DNA of 34,071 nt from TM7 phylum sp. oral taxon 351. Lineage in GTDB: Bacteria > Patescibacteriota > Saccharimonadia > Saccharimonadales > Saccharimonadaceae. This document shows, one piece after another, positions 16,593-23,199 of this stretch. The stretch lies in contig SDRH01000002.1 in assembly GCA_007845165.1 (NCBI GenBank), positions 1-34,071 of the forward strand, written 5' to 3'. Both the position numbers and the translations under genes were made by a program. Below the pieces are notes generated by a model that saw only the letters and a program-made list of their open reading frames with translations, did no database searches and was not told the origin of the DNA. How positions within the stretch are numbered: the first letter of the stretch is position 1; every line of letters begins with the position of its first letter.

Positions 16593-17801
16593 ATGAAAAT
16601 ACGCATAGAAAATTTATTTATGATGAGCCTGATTTTAATTGCGGCTGGGCGAGTGTTTTGTCGGTCTCCAGATTTATTTGGAGCGAGTGAAGATGGTAAG
16701 GCGAGTTTTGCTAGAATGAAGGTCGAAAAACCGTCAAATGAACAGGGTTTTATTAAATTGTTAAAAGATAAGCTCTTAAAATACTCTGAGCACGATGAGC
16801 TGGCGCTTGGTATTAGTTATTTGACTGGTAATAAAGATGAGTTAACTGCATTACAGAAAGATAATATGAAAAATGTAGGTGTAATGCATTTAATTGCGGT
16901 TTCTGGAACCCACCTCGCAATAATTGCTGGAATTCTGAGTCTAATTTTTAAGCATTTTTCAATCATTAGTAAAACTTATTTTGTACTAATATTTTGCTTC
17001 ATCTACGCAATGATGATTGGTTTTAGTCCGTCTATTTTGCGCGCGTTAGTCGGGTTGGCTTTAATGATGACGATTAAATACTTTGGCCGAAACGTTTCGG
17101 TTTATCGAACAACGGTGATGATTATAAGTATTTGTTTGATAATACGACCAGAATTTGTAAATCAAATTGGTTTCTGGCTTTCGGTGTTAGCCTATTTTGC
17201 CATAGTAAAAATAGCGCCGTTAGCTACAAGTTATCTCTATGCGACAAAGGATGATTTGAAGGATCTTTATCGAAGGCCGGGATTTTTAGCAAAATCTTTA
17301 ATTTCGTCAATTGTGATCTCTGTAATAACATTGCCAATCAGCCTATATTTCTTTGGTAAATTTACTTGGCTTTCGATTCTGGCGAATATAGTACTATTGC
17401 CGAGTTTACCAATTGTTATGGGTTCGGTGGGATTGATTGCGGTATTGGGTGATTTATTGATATTTGGGATCAGTTTAGAAAAAATACTAATTTGGCCATT
17501 GAAAATTCATACACACATAATAAATGTTTTGGCTGAACAGGAATCTTCTATTTTAGATTTTCCGAAGAAAAAATGGTGGTATTTTTTGATATGGTTGGTG
17601 GTTTTTATACTAGTTCGATTTGCTGAGAAGAATATCAAGGTAGGCTACAATGATGGCAAAAAGCAAGAGCGAGGGGCGCACGATGGCGATGAAGTTCAAA
17701 AGCTGGATACTTATATCATCAAATGGTATGAGGAGATTGATCTTGGCGGCGCAAATGGAGACCAAAAGCACGGCGTAAATCAAGCTTTCAAGAAAACGTA
17801 A
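16593..17801 (+). CDS. comEC: ComEC/Rec2-type DNA uptake channel (competence domain only)
   Basis: 402 aa. ComEC forms the membrane channel through which single-stranded DNA enters during natural transformation. The hallmark HLIAVSGTHLAII (99-111) and GFSPSILRALVGLAL are present, followed by about eight membrane helices. The N-terminal OB-like domain and the C-terminal metallo-beta-lactamase domain of full-length ComEC (about 700-770 aa) are missing; short forms like this fit CPR bacteria. GGAGG lies six bases before the ATG. From about residue 340 the frame runs antisense to a convergent membrane gene, and this tail (GYNDGKKQERGAHDGDE and on) is hydrophilic and not family-like, so the functional domain probably ends near 340. 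No comEA or comF lies nearby. Confidence 0.9.
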   Translation: MKIRIENLFMMSLILIAAGRVFCRSPDLFGASEDGKASFARMKVEKPSNEQGFIKLLKDKLLKYSEHDELALGISYLTGNKDELTALQKDNMKNVGVMHLIAVSGTHLAIIAGILSLIFKHFSIISKTYFVLIFCFIYAMMIGFSPSILRALVGLALMMTIKYFGRNVSVYRTTVMIISICLIIRPEFVNQIGFWLSVLAYFAIVKIAPLATSYLYATKDDLKDLYRRPGFLAKSLISSIVISVITLPISLYFFGKFTWLSILANIVLLPSLPIVMGSVGLIAVLGDLLIFGISLEKILIWPLKIHTHIINVLAEQESSILDFPKKKWWYFLIWLVVFILVRFAEKNIKVGYNDGKKQERGAHDGDEVQKLDTYIIKWYEEIDLGGANGDQKHGVNQAFKKT

Positions 17802-18059
17802 AATGCCAAAAAGACTGTCTTTATTGGATTTGAAATAAAGAATTAACGGAAAGAGAAAAACTAGGGAGATGTAGATAGTGCTGGAAATTGTATTTTCTGG
17901 GATGCCGTTTAGGAATTTAGCAAATAATTCGGTTAGATCGTTGCCGAAGGTGCTATAAATGGTGTTACCGGCGATAGTGGCAAGTAAAGCAATGCCAATA
18001 TGTCGTCTAAGCATAGAGAATAGAATAAAGAGCAAGACGATTAAAAGCAAAATAATCAT
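17610..18059 (-). CDS. Small membrane protein of unknown function, convergent with comEC
   Basis: 149 aa, not recognised. It has four or five predicted helices: about 1-17, 20-35, 60-78, 85-105 and 115-143. Support for its being real is the even hydrophobic composition and a TATAAT box ending six bases before the ATG at 18059, the leaderless layout seen elsewhere in the window. Its last 63 codons overlap the 3' end of comEC on the other strand. It ends in TAG. It could act with ComEC, but nothing in the sequence shows that. Confidence 0.65.
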   Translation of the reverse strand: MIILLLIVLLFILFSMLRRHIGIALLATIAGNTIYSTFGNDLTELFAKFLNGIPENTISSTIYISLVFLFPLILYFKSNKDSLFGILRFLESLIYAVLLVSICAAKINLLIPFDDISIQLLNFIAIVRPSLLLFAIIVAYLDILLSKSN

Positions 18060-18065
18060 AAGTTA

Positions 18066-18071
18066 ATTATA
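18066..18071 (-). promoter_or_regulatory. -10 box for a leaderless transcript of the 149-aa membrane protein
   Basis: Minus-strand TATAAT, six bases before the ATG at 18059. No clear -35. Confidence 0.55.
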
Positions 18072-18109
18072 CTATATGATAACTTGTTCTGGGCTGAAAG
18101 AGATATAAA

Positions 18110-18135
18110 AATCTGACACCTAGAGATGTCAGATT
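18110..18135 (-). terminator. Intrinsic terminator after rimK
   Basis: A 9-bp perfect stem (18110-18118 with 18127-18135), an 8-base loop and, on the minus strand, a TTTTAT run. It closes the rimB-rimK unit. Confidence 0.75.
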
Positions 18136-18166
18136 GGATTAGAGATTTTGGTTTAGGGATTTTAGC

Positions 18167-19075
18167 TTAGATGCCAACCTTGTCTTTAAGGGTACGACCT
18201 TTTGCATTGTGTTCAATATATTTGATGATTGGTAGGGCGACGTTGCGGTTGGTAGCTTTTTCAATACCAAATCCTGGCGAAGCATTAACCTCGAGGATTA
18301 ATGGACCACGAGCGGAGCGCATGAGGTCAACACCGGCAACATGGAGGCCCATGACTTTGGCGGCTTTAATTGCGAGCTTTTCTTCTTCTGGAGTAAGTTT
18401 AATAGCAGTGCCAATGCCACCTTTATGGAGATTGGAACGGAAGTCATCATCAAGAGATTGACGCTTCATTGAGGCAACAACCTTTGAGCCGACCACAAAA
18501 GCACGAATATCGGTGCCAGCAGATTCTTTTATGTATTCTTGAATAAGAATGTTGGTACCATCTTCGTTATAGAGGTAGAAAGCCTGCAAGGCAGAGCGGG
18601 CAGCTTTCTTGGTTTCGGCTAGAACTACACCATTACCATGTGTACCGGTAGCAAGCTTGATGATAGCTGGAAGACCGATTTGTTCAAGAAGGTCATCAAT
18701 GTCTGCAGTGTTGCGTGAGACTAAGGTTTTTGGTGAAGCAATGCCAGCTTTGGCGAAAATTTGAGCAGAACGAAGCTTGTCGCGGACACGAGTGATTGAG
18801 ATCGAACTAGAAAGTGTCCAAGTGTTGCTCATTTCAAATTGGCGAACTACGGCGCAGCCGTAACGGGTGAGACCATTGGCGATACGAGGTAAAATTGCGT
18901 CGTAGTGAGGAAGTGCTTCTCCGTTATAGTAAACTACGGGATTATTTTCGGAGAGTGAAAGATAACAATTTTTATACTTAATGATGTCGACCTCATGGCC
19001 ACGCTTGATAGCTTCTTCGTAGAGACGGGTGGTGGAGTAGTTCTTTGGTCCGTTGGAGAGAATGGCGATTTTCAT
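18167..19075 (-). CDS. rimK: RimK-type ATP-grasp glutamate ligase
   Basis: 302 aa, full length and close to Escherichia coli RimK along its whole course: IPR-like LPRIANGLTRYG, the RARDKLRS-like RVRDKLRSAQ, IKLATGTHGNGVVLAET, IQEYIKESAGTDIRAFVVG, DFRSNLHKGG and LEVNASPGF, which carries the metal-binding Glu and Asn. RimK adds glutamates to the C-terminus of ribosomal protein S6 using ATP. Whether S6 of this organism ends in a suitable residue is not visible here; other peptides are possible targets. It starts one base after the rimB stop, with AAGGA inside the rimB end, so the two are co-translated. Confidence 0.95.
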   Translation of the reverse strand: MKIAILSNGPKNYSTTRLYEEAIKRGHEVDIIKYKNCYLSLSENNPVVYYNGEALPHYDAILPRIANGLTRYGCAVVRQFEMSNTWTLSSSISITRVRDKLRSAQIFAKAGIASPKTLVSRNTADIDDLLEQIGLPAIIKLATGTHGNGVVLAETKKAARSALQAFYLYNEDGTNILIQEYIKESAGTDIRAFVVGSKVVASMKRQSLDDDFRSNLHKGGIGTAIKLTPEEEKLAIKAAKVMGLHVAGVDLMRSARGPLILEVNASPGFGIEKATNRNVALPIIKYIEHNAKGRTLKDKVGI

Positions 19076-19076
19076 T

Positions 19077-19631
19077 TTAGTCTTCCTTGCTGATTAGTTG
19101 ATTAAGATTTTCTTTGGTTTGGTTGATATAGGATTTTGAAACGTCAACTAGGTACCGTCCTTTTAGGGCATGCTTACCAAGTAATATTGGGTAGCGGTTT
19201 TTATGACGACTGCTAAGGGTAAACGAAGTTTCAAATTCGGACCCGTTGATGCTAATTTTTAGGTTGGTTTTATAACGTTTTTGGCCATGACCATTAGAGC
19301 TAACGATGGTAATATCTCGATATTTTCCTTTGGGAATAATGACAGTTTTTGAAGTTTTGGATTTTTTAATCTTTTCATTGACTTTAGTGGGCGTATAGTC
19401 TGGATGAGCATAATCACGCTTTAATTCCCTTGGAGAAGTTTTGTGTTGATAAAAACTAGGGAGACTTATTACTAAATCGCCATCTTCGTTTACTTTAGCG
19501 CTGTTAATATGGAGAGAGCTGCTGTCGGCACCAGAATCGATTTTGGCAGGAATATCTAGAAAATTATGGCCATCTGCAAAGATTGAAACTAGGCAGAATT
19601 CACCGATAAGTTTAATATTAGATTGTTTCAT
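19077..19631 (-). CDS. rimB: RimB-like retropepsin-fold aspartic protease
   Basis: 184 aa. The active-site loop is KIDSGADSSSLH, the D-(S/T)-G-A motif of retropepsin-like proteases. The second half has YPILLGKHALKGRYLVD, matching the flap and end strands of the family once named ATP-dependent zinc proteases (COG4067). In Pseudomonas this protein is RimB, encoded with RimK and thought to counter or tune S6 glutamylation. The ATG at 19631 is taken rather than a GTG at 19646; both lie downstream of the promoter, and GGGA nine bases ahead gives it weak support. Confidence 0.85.
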   Translation of the reverse strand: MKQSNIKLIGEFCLVSIFADGHNFLDIPAKIDSGADSSSLHINSAKVNEDGDLVISLPSFYQHKTSPRELKRDYAHPDYTPTKVNEKIKKSKTSKTVIIPKGKYRDITIVSSNGHGQKRYKTNLKISINGSEFETSFTLSSRHKNRYPILLGKHALKGRYLVDVSKSYINQTKENLNQLISKED

Positions 19632-19663
19632 ATAGATTATTCCCACTTAATAATTGTCGCTGT

Positions 19664-19692
19664 ATTATAACATGAAAATAGCATTTTGAAAA
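19664..19692 (-). promoter_or_regulatory. Promoter of rimB-rimK
   Basis: Minus strand: TTTTCA (19687-19692), a 17-bp spacer, TATAAT (19664-19669) preceded by TGT, an extended -10. Confidence 0.6.
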
Positions 19693-19752
19693 GTGCTAAA
19701 ACATAGGTAGCTGATTCTTAGTGAGCAATGGGTGTAGGTTGAGTGGTGCTGG

Positions 19753-20103
19753 TTATTTATTGGGTGATTTTAATCCAACAAAATCATCAGATAGATTATC
19801 GGCGGAAAATGGGTCTTTAAGATTTTTGGTATCTTCGAGAGTCTTTTCGAAATTTTCGCGGAATTCTTCAAGAGTTTTTGAGTCGAGATTGCCGGATTCT
19901 GGGAAAGAATAAGTTTTTTCAGGTTGGTCGTCATGTTTGACTTCGTGCTTCTCCGGTAAAAAACCTGGGCGGGAGCGATCTAGATAAATGTCGCCACTAT
20001 TGTGATAGATAACTAGAGAGATGGTGGTAGTAAGAATGGTAATTAGGGTTGCGATTAAGCCTAAGCGCATAAGATTGCGACCACCAGAGGACATTTTTGG
20101 CAT
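19753..20103 (-). CDS. Small single-pass membrane protein of unknown function
   Basis: 116 aa, not recognised. A basic N-terminus and one helix (about 12-32) are followed by an 80-residue hydrophilic, acidic tail with a likely amphipathic helix (about 75-95). The charge pattern predicts that the tail is outside the cell. A G-run (GGGGGGA) just before the ATG probably acts as the ribosome site. It starts two bases after the stop of the 214-aa gene, so the two are surely co-expressed and may form an envelope complex. No terminator is clear after it. Confidence 0.75.
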   Translation of the reverse strand: MPKMSSGGRNLMRLGLIATLITILTTTISLVIYHNSGDIYLDRSRPGFLPEKHEVKHDDQPEKTYSFPESGNLDSKTLEEFRENFEKTLEDTKNLKDPFSADNLSDDFVGLKSPNK

Positions 20104-20105
20104 AA

Positions 20106-20750
20106 TTATCGTCCCCCCACTTGATTAGCAGGGTTGGTAATGCTTGAAGCTTTGGTAGCGTCGGTTTTTTCGGGAGTAAAACGAATGTTTTCGCCATCAA
20201 TTTCAATTTTTTTAATCTCTGCAAGGTATTTTTCTGCGGTTTTGGTAAGATCTTCGACTTTTTGATTGAGCTCCTTGCGGGATTCCCTGGTGACGATCAG
20301 CTGATTGTAGAAATCGTCAGGATTTTTTTGGCAATCAATAGAAAGGAGATTTTCAAATTGTTGACTATAAGCAATATAAAGTGAACTAAAGTCATTTTTT
20401 TGCAAGACAAAACTACTTTGTAGGTCAGAAAGATCGCCGAGATTCTGGTTATTTTTGACAAGGCGAAGGTTGAAAGGAGTGATGTAAGAATTGAGGATTG
20501 TCTGATAATTTGCACCGAGTAGAGAGCGGATTTTGGCATCACTAACCTGAAGTTTTTTGAGACCAGATTTAATTGAGCTACAACTCATAGAAATCTCACC
20601 GCGTTGGTCGTCGGTAAGTTCGGCCTTAGGCGCGTCAGCTGAGACATGAACGGAGTTGAAAAGAATAAAAACTAAAAGAAAAGCTATAAGAACCAGAAAA
20701 AGATGAGTTGCTTTGGATTCTTTAAGCTTAAGATTTTTGATTTCTTTCAT
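20106..20750 (-). CDS. Signal-anchored or secreted protein of unknown function with a coiled coil
   Basis: 214 aa, not recognised. After a lysine-rich start, a hydrophobic helix (about 17-36) ends in HVSADA, which looks like a signal peptidase I site. The mature part is mostly helical with one Cys at about 57 and another in the LLSIDCQKNPDDF segment, so an extracellular disulfide is possible. The stretch from about 145 to 190 has a heptad-like pattern. An extended -10 (20760-20768) ends nine bases before the ATG, giving a leader of only two or three bases, and a large dyad overlaps the promoter. It is the first gene of a two-gene unit. Confidence 0.78.
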   Translation of the reverse strand: MKEIKNLKLKESKATHLFLVLIAFLLVFILFNSVHVSADAPKAELTDDQRGEISMSCSSIKSGLKKLQVSDAKIRSLLGANYQTILNSYITPFNLRLVKNNQNLGDLSDLQSSFVLQKNDFSSLYIAYSQQFENLLSIDCQKNPDDFYNQLIVTRESRKELNQKVEDLTKTAEKYLAEIKKIEIDGENIRFTPEKTDATKASSITNPANQVGGR

Positions 20751-20759
20751 CTGTAAATA

Positions 20760-20768
20760 ATTATAGCA
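20760..20768 (-). promoter_or_regulatory. Extended -10 promoter of the exported two-gene unit
   Basis: Minus-strand TGCTATAAT with nine bases to the ATG at 20750. There is no Shine-Dalgarno sequence in the tiny leader. Confidence 0.6.
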
Positions 20769-20771
20769 TTA

Positions 20772-20823
20772 AAGTGAATATACTCGTGCTTAATTTTAGT
20801 GCAAAACACGAGTAATTTCACTT
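20772..20823. promoter_or_regulatory. Large dyad, possible operator of the exported two-gene unit
   Basis: Arms of 17 bases (20772-20788 and 20807-20823) pair except for one or two positions; the core arms are TACTCGTG and CACGAGTA around an 18-base centre. The proximal arm covers the -35 region of the promoter at 20760. There is no T-run, so it is not a plain terminator. Confidence 0.55.
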
Positions 20824-20830
20824 AGGATTT

Positions 20831-20872
20831 AAAAAACTAATCTTAATATGAAAAATTATTTTAAGATTAGTT
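20831..20872 (-). terminator. Intrinsic terminator of dnaJ
   Basis: A 12-bp perfect stem (20835-20846 with 20861-20872) followed on the minus strand by a run of six T. The stem includes the dnaJ stop codon. Confidence 0.8.
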
Positions 20873-21763
20873 CCAGAAACCGCGTTTTTTGGCAGTCTTA
20901 AATTCTTCTAGTAGTTCTTTTTGCTTTTTAGATAAACCAGTTGGGGTGTCGACTACGATATTAATAATATGTGGACCACGTTCTCCATTATTCATCGGTA
21001 CGCCATGTTTAGATAACTTAAATGGAGTGCCAGACTGAGTGCCGGCTGGGATTTTCATAGTGACTTTGCCGTCGATAGTTTCGACTTCTACTTCGGTGCC
21101 AAGAGCGGCGTCGACCATTGAGATATGTTGTTCAGAGAGAAGAATATACCCCTCACGATTAATGGTCTTGTGTGGTTGCACGCGAATTTGTACTAAGAGA
21201 TCACCGTTTTCACCGCCTTTTTCAGGAGCGGGACCACCTCGACCACGGAGACGAATGGCTTGACCATCATCAATACCGGCAGGGACTTTTAGGGTGATTT
21301 CATTGCCTTCGACGGAAATCTTTTTGGTAGTACCAAAAATTGCATCCTTAAAATCAATGACTAGGGTAGTGCGATAATCAGAGCCGCGATTTCTGCGAGC
21401 ACGTCCACCGCCGAAACCAAAAAGGTTACTTAATATATCATCGAAACCCTCGGCGCCACCAAAATCAAAATTGAATCCTTGACCACTATAAGAATAGCCA
21501 CCGAAAGGATTGCCGCTAGGACCACCAGTGCTACCATTCCCTACTCCGGCATGACCGAATTGGTCGTAGCGTGCACGTTTTTGCTTATCAGAAAGCACCT
21601 CATTGGCCTCGGAAGCCTCCTTAAATTTAGCTTCCGCCTCCTTATCACCGGGATTACGATCTGGGTGATATTTGAGAGCGAGCTTACGATAAGCTTTCTT
21701 AATTTCATCATCAGAAGCGTTTTTACTAACGCCCAAAACTTCATAATAATCACGTTTTGACAT
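20867..21763 (-). CDS. dnaJ: DnaJ/CbpA-type J-domain co-chaperone lacking the zinc finger
   Basis: 298 aa. A J domain with the HPD motif (KYHPDRNPG) is followed by a Gly/Phe-rich linker ([19 protein letters not shown]) and two C-terminal substrate-binding beta domains ([17 protein letters not shown] and the [15 protein letters not shown] repeat). There are no CxxCxGxG repeats, so it is a class II (CbpA-like) J-protein that stimulates DnaK ATPase. The ATG at 21763 is favoured over 21787: it gives the standard [11 protein letters not shown] start, and a TATAAT box ends six bases before it. It stands alone, away from dnaK, grpE and hrcA, but has its own CIRCE operator. Confidence 0.95.
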   Translation of the reverse strand: MSKRDYYEVLGVSKNASDDEIKKAYRKLALKYHPDRNPGDKEAEAKFKEASEANEVLSDKQKRARYDQFGHAGVGNGSTGGPSGNPFGGYSYSGQGFNFDFGGAEGFDDILSNLFGFGGGRARRNRGSDYRTTLVIDFKDAIFGTTKKISVEGNEITLKVPAGIDDGQAIRLRGRGGPAPEKGGENGDLLVQIRVQPHKTINREGYILLSEQHISMVDAALGTEVEVETIDGKVTMKIPAGTQSGTPFKLSKHGVPMNNGERGPHIINIVVDTPTGLSKKQKELLEEFKTAKKRGFWN

Positions 21764-21769
21764 AGCAAT

Positions 21770-21775
21770 ATTATA
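21770..21775 (-). promoter_or_regulatory. -10 box for a leaderless dnaJ transcript
   Basis: Minus-strand TATAAT with six bases to the ATG at 21763. The CIRCE operator begins six bases further upstream. Confidence 0.65.
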
Positions 21776-21780
21776 TATAT

Positions 21781-21807
21781 TTAGCACTCAAAATGCAAGA
21801 GTGCTAG
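21781..21807. promoter_or_regulatory. CIRCE heat-shock operator (HrcA site)
   Basis: TTAGCACTC, nine bases, GAGTGCTAG: 17 of the 18 arm positions match the CIRCE consensus TTAGCACTC-N9-GAGTGCTAA. It covers the spacer and -35 of the dnaJ promoter, so HrcA binding would block RNA polymerase. Confidence 0.93.
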
Positions 21808-21925
21808 CAATTTTTTGTGATTTTTTATGAATGGGACTAAACGGAGAAGAGTTGTATTTTTATATTAATTTTTTATCATATGTGATTAAAGAGGTGGGCG
21901 AGACTTACGGTTTTATCTCTGGTTT

Positions 21926-21931
21926 TATGAT
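21926..21931 (+). promoter_or_regulatory. Possible -10 box of ackA
   Basis: TATGAT, followed by the same AGA as at the rlmH promoter. The -35 is not clear. Predicted start near 21938, with AAAGGAG in the leader. Confidence 0.35.
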
Positions 21932-21960
21932 AGACTAAGATAAAGGAGAAGAAAAAGAAT

Positions 21961-23148
21961 ATGGAATCTGAAAGACTGATTTTAATTACCAATCCGGGCA
22001 GTAGTTCTCGTAAGTACGCGCTCTATAAAGGCATGAATGAACTTTGTTCCTTGCATTTCGAATTTGAGGGTAAGAAAATTGTTTACACTTTGAAATCTGG
22101 TGACCAGAAGAAGAAGGTAGTGACGGATTTTAAGGCACTCTCAGAAGTGGCGGGAAATCTGGAAGAAATCTTAATCGAAGAGGAATTTTTAGGGGGAGTT
22201 TCGAAATTAAGTGCAATTTTGGCCCGTGTGGTGGCTCCGGGTGTCTATTTTGCTAATGACCACATTGTCGATAAAGAATGTTTTAAAGAGCTAGAAATTG
22301 CGCGAACTCGTGCGCCGTTGCACGTTCCAGTGGTGATGGATGAAATTATTGAACTAAAGAAACGTTTTGATTCGGTACCGGTGATTGAAATTTCCGATTC
22401 AAACTTCCATAACTCCAGGCCAGAGCTGGCTAAGGCTTACTGTATTGATCAAAAATTGGCTGAGAAGTTTGATATTAAAAAGTGGGGATTCCATGGTTTG
22501 TCGGTTGGCTCGGTAGTACGTTATATGAAGCAAAGCGAAATTTTGCCAGAGAAAGTAGTGGTTTGCCATATTGGTTCGGGAGCTTCGATTACTGCAGTTT
22601 ATAAGGGTAAATCTCACGATACGACGATGGGCTACACGCCGCTTGAGGGGGTAATGATGGCGACGCGCACTGGCTCGATGGATGTGGCGGCGGCGATGGC
22701 AATGAAGCGCGCATTGAAAATTGAAGATGATGTCGAACTTGAGCGCTACCTGAATAAGCAGTGTGGTTTGCTTGGTGTATCTGGGGTATCAGATGATCTT
22801 CGTACGGTAATTCAATTACGTGATGAAGGTGATAAGATGGGGTCGTTCGCTTATTCCCTCTATATTTATCGCTTGCAGGCTTGCATTAGTCAGATGATTG
22901 CTTCAATGGGTGGTGTCGATGCTCTGGTCTTTACGGCGACAATTGGCGAACGTTCAGATGATGTACGTAGACAGGTGATTCAGAAGATGAAATATCTTGG
23001 CCTTGAGCTTGATGCAGAGAAAAATACTGGTGAAATGCCAGAACGCCATACGCTTATTTCGAGTGAAGAGTCAAAGCCAATTTATGTGGTGCGCACTGAC
23101 GAAACTAGTGAAATGATTGAACGTGCAAACTTGATTTTGGCAGATTAA
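21961..23148 (+). CDS. ackA: Acetate kinase family protein, divergent
   Basis: 395 aa. AckA makes ATP and acetate from acetyl phosphate and ADP. Kept: NPGSSSRKY at the N-terminus, APLH, Asp and His in SDSNFH, WGFHG, CHIGSGASITA, TTMGYTPLEGVMM, the arginine-bearing TRTGSMD, and a late Glu. Changed: HRVVHGG is LARVVAPG, HNPAN is HVPVV, and the AGIGEN end motif is ATIGER. The core catalytic residues thus seem present, but the substrate side differs, so propionate or butyrate kinase-like activity is possible. AAAGGAG lies twelve bases before the ATG, which is long. No pta is in the window. Confidence 0.88.
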   Translation: MESERLILITNPGSSSRKYALYKGMNELCSLHFEFEGKKIVYTLKSGDQKKKVVTDFKALSEVAGNLEEILIEEEFLGGVSKLSAILARVVAPGVYFANDHIVDKECFKELEIARTRAPLHVPVVMDEIIELKKRFDSVPVIEISDSNFHNSRPELAKAYCIDQKLAEKFDIKKWGFHGLSVGSVVRYMKQSEILPEKVVVCHIGSGASITAVYKGKSHDTTMGYTPLEGVMMATRTGSMDVAAAMAMKRALKIEDDVELERYLNKQCGLLGVSGVSDDLRTVIQLRDEGDKMGSFAYSLYIYRLQACISQMIASMGGVDALVFTATIGERSDDVRRQVIQKMKYLGLELDAEKNTGEMPERHTLISSEESKPIYVVRTDETSEMIERANLILAD

Positions 23149-23160
23149 GAGCGTGAAATG

Positions 23161-23193
23161 AAAAAATATAGTGCGATGAGCACTATATTTTTT
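23161..23193. terminator. Bidirectional terminator between ackA and rmuC
   Basis: A 14-bp perfect stem (23161-23174 with 23180-23193) with a 5-base loop, and A and T runs at the stem foot on both strands. Confidence 0.9.
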
Positions 23194-23199
23194 GGTTAA

